From: Candidatus Rariloculus versatilis
GTDB taxonomy: Bacteria > Pseudomonadota > Gammaproteobacteria > Steroidobacterales > Rariloculaceae
Length of the DNA: 45,931 bases
Direction of reading: 5' to 3'
Assembly: GCA_028278665.1 (NCBI GenBank)
Contig: JAQAJI010000018.1
Coordinates: 1 to 45,931 of the forward strand
The position numbers and the translations under genes are program-made. Positions 15,101-23,628 of this stretch are shown piece after piece (position 1 is the stretch's first letter; the number at the start of each line of letters is the position of its first letter). The notes below the pieces were generated by a model. That model had not been told where the DNA came from. It saw nothing but the letters and a program-made list of their open reading frames with translations, and did not search any database.

Positions 15101-15634
15101 CTACGTTTGCAACGCTCGCCGTTCCTCGATGAGGCGCTTGAGCGTTGCGGCGACGCGCGCGACGCGGCGGCCCGTGGTGTCGAGCCGAATGTCGGCGGTC
15201 TCGTCATAGATCGGCTCGCGTTCGCTGCGCAGGCGCTCGAGGACGGCGCGCGGATTCTCGGTGTTGAGCAGCGGCCGCTTGCGTGACTGCCCGGTGCGCC
15301 TGAGTTGTTCCTCGATACTCGTCCTGAGGTAGATGACCGTGCCGGTCGCCACGAGCCGTGCGCGGGTGCCGGGATCGAGGACCGCCCCGCCGCCCGTTGC
15401 GATGACGGTCTGGCGCAGTTCGCTGAGCTCCGCGATCATGTTGCGTTCACGCTCGCGAAATCCGGCCTCGCCTTCCTTCTCGAAAATGTACCCGATATCG
15501 ACGCCCGTACGACGCTCGATTTCGGCATCGGCATCGAGAAATTCGAGCCCGAGCTGAAGCGCGAGTTGCTTGCCGACTGCTGTCTTGCCCGCACCCATCG
15601 GTCCAATCAGGTAGATGTTGCCCTTGTCCGGCAT
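15101..15634 (-). CDS. aroK: Shikimate kinase
   Basis: The 177-residue kinase phosphorylates shikimate at the 3-hydroxyl. It has the P-loop GPMGAGKTAVG (11-21), the shikimate-binding region FLDADAEIERRTG with the DxD pair, FREREREN-type helix, the GGGAVL turn and the lid RKRPLL. The ATG at 15634 gives the family's normal length and N-terminus (MPDKGNIYLIG). The 180 bases between this start and the pilQ stop contain no recognisable gene, and an open upstream extension there has no family match. Confidence 0.96.
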   Translation of the reverse strand: MPDKGNIYLIGPMGAGKTAVGKQLALQLGLEFLDADAEIERRTGVDIGYIFEKEGEAGFRERERNMIAELSELRQTVIATGGGAVLDPGTRARLVATGTVIYLRTSIEEQLRRTGQSRKRPLLNTENPRAVLERLRSEREPIYDETADIRLDTTGRRVARVAATLKRLIEERRALQT

Positions 15635-15813
15635 GCGTTGAGCATACCGAAATGTGGTCCCCGCCCGAAGCCGCGCCGTGCCGGTCCAGAGCGGCCCGCC
15701 GCCCCGGCTCGCTCCGAAGCGCCGCTTGCCGTAAACAGCGAGGTCATGGTTGTCGCGGTCTGCCGGAATCCGCATTCATGGCTGGGCCGAAAGCGCGGAG
15801 CTCCTGCTCGAAG

Positions 15814-17418
15814 TCAGTTTCCCGTCTCGCCGTTTTCAAGGATTCGCGGTGTGACGAAGACGAGCAGTTCGGCGTTGTTGTCAAGCCGTGCGCGGCTGCG
15901 GAACAGCACGCCGAGCCCCGGGATGTCACCGAGCACGGGCACCTTGTTGACAGTGTCGCGATTCTCGGTCTCGTAGATGCCGCCGAGAACTACGGTCTCG
16001 CCGTCATTGACGAGGACCCGGGTGTCGACCGAACTCGTGTCGATGCTCGGGACGAAGCCGCCCGTGGCGCTCGGCACGATTTCGCCGACGGAATCCTTCG
16101 TGATCTGCAGATCCATGATGATCGTGTCATCGGCCGTGATCCGCGGAGTCACGGTCAGGCTGAGCTGCGCTTCCTTGAACTGGGTCGTCGTTGCGCCGCT
16201 CGACGCCGATTCCTGATAAGGGATTTCCACGCCCTGCTCGATCCGCGCCTCGACGTTGTTGGCCGTGATGACGCGCGGCGTCGAGACGATCCGTCCGTTG
16301 CCTTCGGCCTGCAGCGCTGTGAGCTCGAGGTCGACGAGGTAGCCCGAGTCGAGAATGGCGAGCGCGAAGGAGCCGGCAGGCGATGTTACGGGCAGGTTGA
16401 CGCTGTAACGTTGATCGATCGGCGGCGTTGCGACCGGCAGCGGCTGCCCGGAGGTAACGATGTTGTCCATCGCGGACGCTGCGATCGTGTTCGAACCCGT
16501 GCCCGTCCCCGTCAACGCGACGAGGCCGGCGCTTCGGTCGCGCACGATCGTCGAACCAAACCTGACGCCGAGTTCGCGGCTGAAGTCGTCGTTGACGATG
16601 ACGACGCGCGATTCGATCAGCACCTGGCGGATCGGCACATCGAGTGTCTCGACGAGGCGGCGAATTTCCGGCAGCCGCTCGGCGATGTCGTGCAGCAGCA
16701 GCGTATTCGTGCGCTCGTCGATCGCGACGCTGCCGCGCGGCGATGTCATGGCTGCGGCGCCGCCGGTGCCCGCGATTAGCGCCGCGAGTTCGTCGGCACG
16801 GGCATGGTTGACCTGCAGCAACTGCGTGCGCAGCGGCTCCAGATCTGCGAGCGCAGCCTGTGCAGCGAGCCTTGAGCGGTCGTGAGCGGCGATTTCCTCG
16901 GCCTGCGCGACAATGATGACGTTGCCGTTGCGCCGCATGTCCAGACCGTTGGTCGCAAGGACAATGTCGAGCGCCTGGTCCCAGGGGACGTCCTGCAGGC
17001 GCAGTGTCACGCTGCCCTGCACGGTGTCGCTGACGACGATATTGAGTCCGCTGGTGTCTGCGAGGAGCTGCAGGACCGCGCGGGTGTCGATCTGCTGAAA
17101 GTTCAACGAGAGCCGCTCGCCCACGTACTGGCGATCGGGATCGAACATGTCCGGGCGCGGCGCCGATTGCGGCTGCCCGTTAGCGGCGGCATCGGCCGGA
17201 TCGGGCGCTGCCGGCTCAGGCTGCGCGACCACCTGACCGGGCGGCTGTTCGGCAAGCTCGGTGTCGCCCTGATCGACTATTGGCGGTTGAGGCTGCGCTT
17301 GCACCTCGAGGCCGAGCAGCGCCGCGGCGAGCAGACAAATGTTACCGGCACCGGGACGGCGCCCGCGCAGCACATCGGTCCGGCGGCAAGTCCGAGCTGG
17401 TCTCAGCGGAAGCTTCAT
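15814..17418 (-). CDS. pilQ: Type IV pilus secretin PilQ, short form without AMIN domains
   Basis: PilQ forms the outer-membrane channel for the type IV pilus. The 534-residue protein has a signal-peptide-like segment (about 26-42, ending VQAQ), a proline-, alanine- and glutamine-rich linker (about 42-95), an STN/secretin-N module starting at LSLNFQQIDTRAVLQLLAD (about 103-175), a NolW-like repeat (QLLQVNHARADELAALI) and the secretin domain (from ESRVVIVNDDFSRELGVRFG to LLVFVTPRI). Most gammaproteobacterial PilQ proteins have one or two AMIN domains before STN and exceed 600 residues. None is seen here, and pilP ends only 21 bases upstream, leaving no room. The ATG has AAGG seven bases upstream. 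The first 25 residues are unusually arginine-rich for a signal peptide. Confidence 0.93.
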   Translation of the reverse strand: MKLPLRPARTCRRTDVLRGRRPGAGNICLLAAALLGLEVQAQPQPPIVDQGDTELAEQPPGQVVAQPEPAAPDPADAAANGQPQSAPRPDMFDPDRQYVGERLSLNFQQIDTRAVLQLLADTSGLNIVVSDTVQGSVTLRLQDVPWDQALDIVLATNGLDMRRNGNVIIVAQAEEIAAHDRSRLAAQAALADLEPLRTQLLQVNHARADELAALIAGTGGAAAMTSPRGSVAIDERTNTLLLHDIAERLPEIRRLVETLDVPIRQVLIESRVVIVNDDFSRELGVRFGSTIVRDRSAGLVALTGTGTGSNTIAASAMDNIVTSGQPLPVATPPIDQRYSVNLPVTSPAGSFALAILDSGYLVDLELTALQAEGNGRIVSTPRVITANNVEARIEQGVEIPYQESASSGATTTQFKEAQLSLTVTPRITADDTIIMDLQITKDSVGEIVPSATGGFVPSIDTSSVDTRVLVNDGETVVLGGIYETENRDTVNKVPVLGDIPGLGVLFRSRARLDNNAELLVFVTPRILENGETGN

Positions 17419-17439
17419 CGTTTGGCCTTCATGTCGGTC

Positions 17440-17970
17440 TCAGTCGGCGAGTCCGAGTTCGGCCGCACGTTCTCGCCGGCCGCCCTGGCCGCCCGGTGCG
17501 GATTCGACCAGCGCGATCGCGGACTGAGTGATCGATACGATCCGGCCGTCGTCGGGCCCGAGATGCTGACCCACGGCGACACGGTGGATCAGGCCGTCAC
17601 TCGTGCGCACGAGCCCGAACAAGGCGCCCCGGGCTTCGAGCGTGCCGACCATGCGCAACGAGTCAAGCGGGAACCGTTCGAGGTACTCTCGCGGGCGGCT
17701 CGGCCCCGGTTCGCGGCCCGGCGTCGGGGCGGCGCTCCCCGTCGCCAGCGGCGTGTCGGGCATGAACGGGGAGCGGCGCCCGGCCGGTTCATAGACAAAC
17801 GCCGGGACGGGCCGAACCACGGGCAGCGGCTCGATGCCGCCGGCGGGACGCGCGCTGACCGTGTCCATCCAGGCATGCAGATCCGCGGCGTCGTTGCCGC
17901 AGCCGGCCGCGAGCACGACGCTCGTCATGGCGACCTGGAACTTCCGCCAGGCGCAGCGATGTGTATTCAC
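17440..17970 (-). CDS. pilP: Type IV pilus inner-membrane lipoprotein PilP
   Basis: The 176-residue lipoprotein connects the PilMNO platform to the PilQ secretin. A lipoprotein signal ends at LAAGC (Cys24), and the C-terminal beta domain follows with EYLERFPLDSLRMVGTL and the VAVGQHLGPDDGRI block typical of PilP. The start is GTG at 17970, which overlaps the pilO stop as GTGA and has GAGGAA eight bases upstream. An in-frame ATG nine residues before the cysteine would leave too short a signal. The linker (about 40-80) is proline-rich, as usual. Confidence 0.93.
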   Translation of the reverse strand: MNTHRCAWRKFQVAMTSVVLAAGCGNDAADLHAWMDTVSARPAGGIEPLPVVRPVPAFVYEPAGRRSPFMPDTPLATGSAAPTPGREPGPSRPREYLERFPLDSLRMVGTLEARGALFGLVRTSDGLIHRVAVGQHLGPDDGRIVSITQSAIALVESAPGGQGGRRERAAELGLAD

Positions 17971-18569
17971 TGCGGCGGTTCCTCGTCGAGATACCGATAG
18001 GTTCTGGCCGTAACGTCGAGGATCAGCTCGTCGACCGCGGCATTGTCGACGGGCTCGATCGCCATGTCGTGCAGCGTGACGATTCTCGGCAACGCTGCAA
18101 CGTCGCTGACGAACCGCCCGAGCTCGTGGTAGCTGCCCGAAAAACGCATGCGGATTGGAAGTTCGGCGTAGAAGTCCCGTTGCAACTCGTCCGTCGGTTG
18201 AAACAGCAGTTCTTCGAGCCCCGCGATTTGCCCGGTTTGAGAGATGTCGTCGAGCAGATTCGGGACCTCGGTTCGGCCCGGAAGCAGGCGCAGCACGGCG
18301 CCGAAGCTGCGCTCGATCTCCGCGAGCTGGTCGGTGTAGGCGTGGAAGTTGGCAGCCTTGCGCTGCTTGGTCTCGAACTCCGCCATGAGCGTCCGTTCCT
18401 CGAGTCTGGCGCGTTCGAGCAACGGAACCTGCGTCCTGACCGCGTACCCGCACGATCCGGAAACGGCGACGCCGACCAGCACCAGCGCGGCGGCGGCCGT
18501 GCGCAATGCGACAGGCCAACGCTCCGGTTCCCCGAGTTCGAGCGAGCGCAGTTCCTCGATGGTGCTCAC
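17967..18569 (-). CDS. pilO: Type IV pilus assembly protein PilO
   Basis: The 200-residue bitopic protein has a cytoplasmic N-terminus, one membrane helix (about 21-42, TAAAALVLVGVAVSG), a coiled coil (EERTLMAEFETKQRKAAN) and the PilO fold with LPGRTEVPNLLDDISQTG and PTDELQRDFYAELPI. It pairs with PilN in the alignment subcomplex. The GTG start at 18569 overlaps the pilN stop as GTGA. A longer open frame upstream lies within pilN and is out of phase with it. Confidence 0.94.
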   Translation of the reverse strand: MSTIEELRSLELGEPERWPVALRTAAAALVLVGVAVSGSCGYAVRTQVPLLERARLEERTLMAEFETKQRKAANFHAYTDQLAEIERSFGAVLRLLPGRTEVPNLLDDISQTGQIAGLEELLFQPTDELQRDFYAELPIRMRFSGSYHELGRFVSDVAALPRIVTLHDMAIEPVDNAAVDELILDVTARTYRYLDEEPPQ

Positions 18570-19135
18570 GGCGGGGGCGCCCCGACCTCGCCCGACAGCG
18601 AAACCTGGCGGGCAAAGACCGTGAACGCGGCGTTGCGCACTGCCCCGTCGTCGACGGTCTCGATGACGTCGAGTCGCGGGTCGACGAGCCATTCGGAAGT
18701 CTCGATATTGCGCATCAGCGTCGAGACGGCCCCGCTCGATCGCGCAATCCCGCTGATCCGGAGTCTGGCCGCCGTTTGCCTGACCTCCGTCAGATATACG
18801 CCGTCGGGCAGCGTGCCGGCGAGCTCATTGAAGAGATGCACGGCATCGGGGCGCTGGCGCTGGAGCCGGTCGATGATTCCCATCCTCGCAAGCAGCCGCG
18901 TCTTTTCGGTGTCGAGCGCAACGATCGCTTCGTTCTGCCTGTCCAGTGCCTCGATCTCGGCTCGCAGGACACCGTTTCGCGCTGTCTGCCTTGCGACAAC
19001 GGACTCCAGAACCAGCTTGTACCCGTAGGCGATGAGCGTGCCTGCGACTCCGGCGCCGAGCAGTGCAAGCATGAAATCCCTCTTGAGCTTGCGGCGCCGT
19101 TGCTCGCGCCACGGCAAGAGATTGACGTTCGGCAT
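18566..19135 (-). CDS. pilN: Type IV pilus assembly protein PilN
   Basis: The 189-residue protein begins with the conserved PilM-binding sequence MPNVNLLPWREQRR, followed by a membrane helix (about 22-40) and a coiled coil, then a PilN-type domain (LPDGVYLTEVRQ, LRISGIARSSGAVSTLMRN). It binds PilM in the cytoplasm and PilO in the periplasm. The ATG at 19135 is two bases from the pilM stop, consistent with translational coupling. Confidence 0.95.
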   Translation of the reverse strand: MPNVNLLPWREQRRRKLKRDFMLALLGAGVAGTLIAYGYKLVLESVVARQTARNGVLRAEIEALDRQNEAIVALDTEKTRLLARMGIIDRLQRQRPDAVHLFNELAGTLPDGVYLTEVRQTAARLRISGIARSSGAVSTLMRNIETSEWLVDPRLDVIETVDDGAVRNAAFTVFARQVSLSGEVGAPPP

Positions 19136-19136
19136 C

Positions 19137-20186
19137 TCAGTCGAAGCCCCTGAGCGCAAGTCCGCATGCGGTGAGGAGCGTGGGCGCGGCCGCGTGCGCG
19201 CCCTCGGCGCGCGGCGCGAGCCGCATCTCGCCAAGCGGATTGCCGACGGCCGCGGCGATACCCGTGTGGCTTGCGAGCGCGTCGGCGATCCCGGGGAGCT
19301 TTGCGCAGCCCCCGCAGATCAGTATCCGTTCGGGCGAGGCTCCATCCGAGGACCGGTAGATTTCAAGCAGGCGGCCGACGTGCTCCGCCATGGCGTCGAT
19401 GAAGGGGGCAAGCACGCCGGTGCGGTAGTCGTCGGGCAAGCTGCCGCGTTCCCTGGCCCGGCAGGCTCCCTCGAAACCCATACCGTATTTGCGCATGACG
19501 TCTTCGTTGAGCCGGTTGCCGCCGAAGGCGACATCGCGCGCGTAGCTGACCTTGAGGTCGTCGAGGACGCAGAACCTCGTGGTTGTCGCGCCGGCATCGA
19601 CGACCGCCACGACCTTGCCCGCACCGGCGCCCGGCATCTGGTGGCTGAGCAAGCGGCAGCCCTTTTCCACGGCGAACGCCTCGATGTCGACTACGCGAGC
19701 CAGGAGACCGGCGGCTTCGAGCGCGGCCTGGCGTTGTTCGACGTTTTCCGTTCGGGCGGCAACGATCAGCACATCGTGCATGTCCGGATGGCGGCTGCTC
19801 GGACCGACGACATCGAAGTCGAAGCTGACTTCCTCCATGGGAAACGGGATGCGGCGCTCCGCTTCCAGTTCCAGCCGCTCCTCGAGTTCGGCGCCGCGCA
19901 GATGCCGCGGCATCTCGATGACTCTCGTGATTGCCGAGTCGCCGCTGAGGGCAATCGCCGCTTCCCGGGTTCGACTTCCGGACCGTCGGACCGCGCGGCG
20001 AATGGCATCGCCGACCGCCTCGGCGTCGACGATCGTGGAATCGCTGATGGTCTCCGGCGGACAGGCTTCAGCCGCGAATGCCTCGACGCGATAGCCGCCC
20101 CTGTGCGCCGACAACTCGATCAACTTGACGGATGAAGGCGTGATGTCGAGCCCGAGTAGCGGTCGTCTCCGGCGGGTTGCAAACAT
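19137..20186 (-). CDS. pilM: Type IV pilus assembly protein PilM, actin-like ATPase
   Basis: The 349-residue FtsA-like protein starts LLGLDITPSSVKLIEL, the phosphate 1 motif, and later has VVAVVDAGATTTRFCVL (phosphate 2) and ERILICGGCAKLPGI (adenosine motif). PilM sits on the cytoplasmic face and recruits PilN. The ATG at 20186 has AGGAAG eight bases upstream. Longer starts would extend into the mrcA-divergent spacer without family support. It is the first gene of pilMNOPQ and lies divergent from mrcA, the standard gammaproteobacterial arrangement. Confidence 0.95.
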   Translation of the reverse strand: MFATRRRRPLLGLDITPSSVKLIELSAHRGGYRVEAFAAEACPPETISDSTIVDAEAVGDAIRRAVRRSGSRTREAAIALSGDSAITRVIEMPRHLRGAELEERLELEAERRIPFPMEEVSFDFDVVGPSSRHPDMHDVLIVAARTENVEQRQAALEAAGLLARVVDIEAFAVEKGCRLLSHQMPGAGAGKVVAVVDAGATTTRFCVLDDLKVSYARDVAFGGNRLNEDVMRKYGMGFEGACRARERGSLPDDYRTGVLAPFIDAMAEHVGRLLEIYRSSDGASPERILICGGCAKLPGIADALASHTGIAAAVGNPLGEMRLAPRAEGAHAAAPTLLTACGLALRGFD

Positions 20187-20461
20187 GTCGACACTTCCTG
20201 GCGTGATACTGTTGCCCGGTACGGCAAGCAACGTCTCGGCGAGCAGCCCCGACGCGCCATCGGCCGGATTGCGCCTCGCTGGGAATTGCGCGCGATGTTG
20301 CTTGTCCAAGCGGACACTAGAGTATGCTTGTGCGGGCCATCCCGCCGCTAGCGATCCTGAGCAATGTGCCGGGATTCTCGTCGGGCCGATCGCCGGGCGC
20401 ACCAGGCGAACCGGCGACGAGGAAAGCGGGGGCCGCAACGGCGTACAATACGCGGTTGGCA
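20187..20461. other. Divergent spacer between pilM and mrcA
   Basis: These 275 bases should hold the promoters of both operons. I see a dyad TGTCC-AAGC-GGACA at 20300-20313 and a repeated TGCTTGT (about 20296 and 20328) flanking it, which could be a regulator site. No convincing -35/-10 pair is present in either direction. TACAAT at 20444-20449 is too close to the mrcA ATG to be its only promoter. Confidence 0.3.
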
Positions 20462-22999
20462 ATGAACGTTTATCTCAGAATCTCGTTGGCGATCAGCAGC
20501 GGTCTCGCGGCGCTCGGTCTCGCCTTCGCGGCGGTGCTCTTCGGCGGCTATTACTACGTGGAGCCGAGTCTGCCGCTCGCCGAGGAACTGCGCGACATCA
20601 GGCTCCAGATCCCGATGCGCGTCTACAGCCGCGACGGCCGGCTCATGCAGCAGTTCGGCGAGCAGAAACGCACGCCCGTGCCCTACGAGGATGTCCCCGA
20701 GATTCTAGTCACGGCCGTGCTCGCCGCCGAAGACGACCGGTTCTTCGAACACCCCGGGCTCGACTGGGCGCACACCGCCAAGGCCGCATTCGAGTTCGTG
20801 CGGGCCGGCATGGGCGGCGAACGCGTACCGGGCGGCAGCACCATCACGCAACAGGTGGCCCGCGAGTACTTCCTGACACGCGAATACCAGCTCGTGCGCA
20901 AGTTCAAGGAGCTTATCCTGGCGCTACGCATCGAACGGGAGTTCAGCAAGCAGGAGATCCTCGAGCTTTTCTTCAACACGACCTTTTTCGGTCAGGGTTC
21001 GTATGGCGTCGTTGCCGCCGCGCGGACGTACTTCGACAAGCGGCTCGACGAGATCACGCTGTCCGACGCCGCGATCCTCGCGGGCATACCGCAGGGTCCG
21101 TCGATCATGAATCCGGTCTATAGCCCCCGGAATGCCGCCGGGCGCCGGGCTTACGTCCTCGGCCGGCTGCTCGAACTCGGGGAGATCTCGCGGCCGGAAT
21201 ACGACCGGGCGCTGGCCGTGCCGATCGTCTCCAGACGCTATGGCCAGGAAACACGACTCGATGCGCCTTACCTGGCCGAGATGGCACGGGTCGAGGTCAT
21301 CCGGCGGTTCGGCGACATCGCGTACGAAGCGGGCCTGAAGGTCACGACGACGGTCGACAGCCGACTGCAGCGCGCCGCCAATGCGGCGATGCGCGACGCC
21401 CTGATCGCGTACGACGAGAGGCACGGCTATCGTGGGTCGGTGGCCCGCGTGAGCCTCCCGGACGGCGCCGGGGACATCGCCGACGGTGCGTCGTACTGGG
21501 CAGACCTGCTCGCGGACTACTCGGATGCGGCCGGGTTCGAGCTCGGGCTTGTGCTCGGCGCCGACGAGATCGAGGCGCTCGTGTACGTGCGAGGGCAGGG
21601 CTACCAGACGATCGGGCTCGAAGCGGTGGCCTGGGCGGCGCGGTTCATTACCGACAATGCGGTAGGCGCCCGGCCCGACGCGGTCGACGATGTGCTCTCG
21701 ACCGGCGAAATCGTGCGTTTGCGCCGCACCGACGACGGCGCGCTGCGGCTGTCGCAATTGCCCGACGTACAGGGCGCGTTCGTCTCGCTCGATCCGAAGG
21801 ACGGCGCCGTGACCGCGCTGGTCGGCGGCTTCGATTTCTTCCTCAGCAACTTCAACCGCGCGACGCAGTCGTTGCGCCAGCCGGGCTCCGCGTTCAAGCC
21901 GTTTATCTATTCTGCAGCACTCCAAGACGGTTACTCGACCGCGACGATCGTCAATGACGCGCCGTTCGTGTTCGAGGATCCCGTGCTCGAGACCGTCTGG
22001 AAGCCCGAGAACTTCGGTTCTGAGTTCCACGGCGAGGTACAGCTCAGGGAGGCACTCATCCGGTCGTACAACGCGGCCACCGTACGCGTCATGGCCGAGG
22101 TCGGCGTCGAAGACACCGTGCACCACCTCAGGAAGTTCGGCTTCGACGACGTGGCCCTGCCGAGGAACCTCTCGCTCTCGCTCGGTACCGGCGGAGTTTC
22201 GCCGCTCAACCTGGCCAACGGCTACGCGATCCTCGCCAACGGCGGCTACGGGGTCGCTCCGTATTTTATCGAGCGCATCGAGGACGAGAGCGGCAACCTG
22301 CTCTACAGCGCCGAGCCCAGGGTCGCCTGCATCGATTTTTCCGTGCCCCGGCAATCGGACGACGCGGAGTTTCATACTCCGCTGGAGCCGCCGGCCTGCG
22401 ACGAGCCGCACGCGGTCGCCGCGAAACCCGACGGCGGCGAACCGGCAGTGAACGAGGCGGCTGCCCTCATCTACCCGGACACCCGGCGGGCCGAGCGCGT
22501 CGTGTCGGCGCCGAACGTCTATCTCGTGACCGACATGATGCGCGACGTCATTCGGCGCGGGACCGGCAACCGTGCGCAACGGGAACTCGGCCGAACCGAC
22601 CTCGCGGGCAAGACCGGCACGACGAACGATCTGCGCGACGCTTGGTTCTCGGGCTTCAATGGCGATGTCGTTGCCACGGCCTGGGTCGGTTTCGATGCGG
22701 ACCGGCCGCTTGGCGGCAACGAGCAGGGCGGGTTCACGGCGATCCCGGCGTGGATCGGCTTCATGGCCGAAGCGCTCGACGGCCAGCCTCCGCACTCGCT
22801 CGAACGTCCGATTGGTATCGTCGACGTGCGCATCAACCCGGCGAACGGCCTGGTCGCGAGCGATCTGACGCGAAATGCAGTCTTCGAGAAGTTCAGGATC
22901 GACAACATTCCCGAGCGCGAGCCGGACCCGATTCTGGCCGATGCGCCGGCGGACGAGGTGCCCGGCCGGCAGGTGGCAACTCCCGAACGTATTTTCTGA
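20462..22999 (+). CDS. mrcA: Penicillin-binding protein 1A, bifunctional peptidoglycan synthase
   Basis: The 845-residue class A PBP has an N-terminal membrane anchor (about 7-30), a GT51 glycosyltransferase domain (AAEDDRFFEHPG with catalytic Glu near 90, GGSTITQQ, then KFKELILALRIER) and a transpeptidase domain with SxxK in PGSAFKPF (Ser476, Lys479), SYN and KTGT (about 715). An insert between the domains (about 325-440) matches the OB-like region of PBP1A. It polymerises and cross-links peptidoglycan in the periplasm. The ATG at 20462 is chosen because MNVYLRISLAISS leads directly into the membrane helix. A start at 20324 would add 46 residues without family support. The last base of its TGA is shared with the ATG of the next gene. 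Confidence 0.95.
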   Translation: MNVYLRISLAISSGLAALGLAFAAVLFGGYYYVEPSLPLAEELRDIRLQIPMRVYSRDGRLMQQFGEQKRTPVPYEDVPEILVTAVLAAEDDRFFEHPGLDWAHTAKAAFEFVRAGMGGERVPGGSTITQQVAREYFLTREYQLVRKFKELILALRIEREFSKQEILELFFNTTFFGQGSYGVVAAARTYFDKRLDEITLSDAAILAGIPQGPSIMNPVYSPRNAAGRRAYVLGRLLELGEISRPEYDRALAVPIVSRRYGQETRLDAPYLAEMARVEVIRRFGDIAYEAGLKVTTTVDSRLQRAANAAMRDALIAYDERHGYRGSVARVSLPDGAGDIADGASYWADLLADYSDAAGFELGLVLGADEIEALVYVRGQGYQTIGLEAVAWAARFITDNAVGARPDAVDDVLSTGEIVRLRRTDDGALRLSQLPDVQGAFVSLDPKDGAVTALVGGFDFFLSNFNRATQSLRQPGSAFKPFIYSAALQDGYSTATIVNDAPFVFEDPVLETVWKPENFGSEFHGEVQLREALIRSYNAATVRVMAEVGVEDTVHHLRKFGFDDVALPRNLSLSLGTGGVSPLNLANGYAILANGGYGVAPYFIERIEDESGNLLYSAEPRVACIDFSVPRQSDDAEFHTPLEPPACDEPHAVAAKPDGGEPAVNEAAALIYPDTRRAERVVSAPNVYLVTDMMRDVIRRGTGNRAQRELGRTDLAGKTGTTNDLRDAWFSGFNGDVVATAWVGFDADRPLGGNEQGGFTAIPAWIGFMAEALDGQPPHSLERPIGIVDVRINPANGLVASDLTRNAVFEKFRIDNIPEREPDPILADAPADEVPGRQVATPERIF

Positions 23000-23610
23000 T
23001 GCTCAGAGGCCATTCGCGCCTTGCAGGCGCGGCAATTCGAGAGCGGCTGGCTCAGGAAGCCGCGCGGCTCATGATCGAGCACGGCATCGTCGACTATCGG
23101 CTGGCGAAGCGAAAGGCGGCGGAGCGGTTCGCCGTCAGCGGCACGCGCATGCTGCCGAGCAATGCACAGATCGAAGCCTGCCTCGCCGAGCGGCAACGGA
23201 TATTTGCGCCCGACGCCCAGTCCGGCCGCGTGGACAGGCTGCGCCGCGCCGCCGTCGACGCCATGGACGTGCTGTCGATATTCGAGCCCAGGCTCGTCGG
23301 GCCGGTGCTGTCGGGGACAGCGACGATCTCAAGCCCCATCGAGCTGCACCTGTTTGCCGACGCCCCGGAGAGCGTAGCGGGATTTCTCGCGCGAGCGGGT
23401 GTCGACTATGAGGAGACGCAGCGGCGCTACCGGTTCAGCGGGGGACGCATCGCGCTGGTGCCGGGATTCGGCTTCAGCAGGGCCGGCGAGCGGATCCTGC
23501 TGATCGTTTTCGCCGAGAAGGGATTGCGTGAGGCGCCCCTGAGCCCGGTCGACCGGCGGCCGATGGAGCGGGCGGCTCAGGCGCGGGTGCGCGCGCTGCT
23601 CGCCGACTGA
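22999..23610 (+). CDS. Conserved hypothetical protein, nucleotidyltransferase-like motif
   Basis: The 203-residue protein starts at ATG 22999, overlapping the mrcA stop (TGATG), so it is probably co-translated. The N-terminal half is helical and basic (AARLMIEHGIVDYRLAKRKAAE). The middle has GPVLSGTATISSPIELHLFAD (written here only as a landmark, residues 101-121), a pattern seen in a gammaproteobacterial family often labelled nucleotidyltransferase. The usual GSxxxxxDxD is not intact: ELHLFAD offers Glu115 and Asp121. The C-terminus is arginine-rich. I do not know its function, and coupling to mrcA may be only positional. Confidence 0.75.
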   Translation: MLRGHSRLAGAAIRERLAQEAARLMIEHGIVDYRLAKRKAAERFAVSGTRMLPSNAQIEACLAERQRIFAPDAQSGRVDRLRRAAVDAMDVLSIFEPRLVGPVLSGTATISSPIELHLFADAPESVAGFLARAGVDYEETQRRYRFSGGRIALVPGFGFSRAGERILLIVFAEKGLREAPLSPVDRRPMERAAQARVRALLAD

Positions 23611-23628
23611 AAGGGTCGATCCGGGCTA

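Noticed and set aside
20924-22795. A 623-codon minus-strand frame opposite mrcA
   Set aside because: mrcA is intact with all PBP motifs. The antisense peptide shows no family features.
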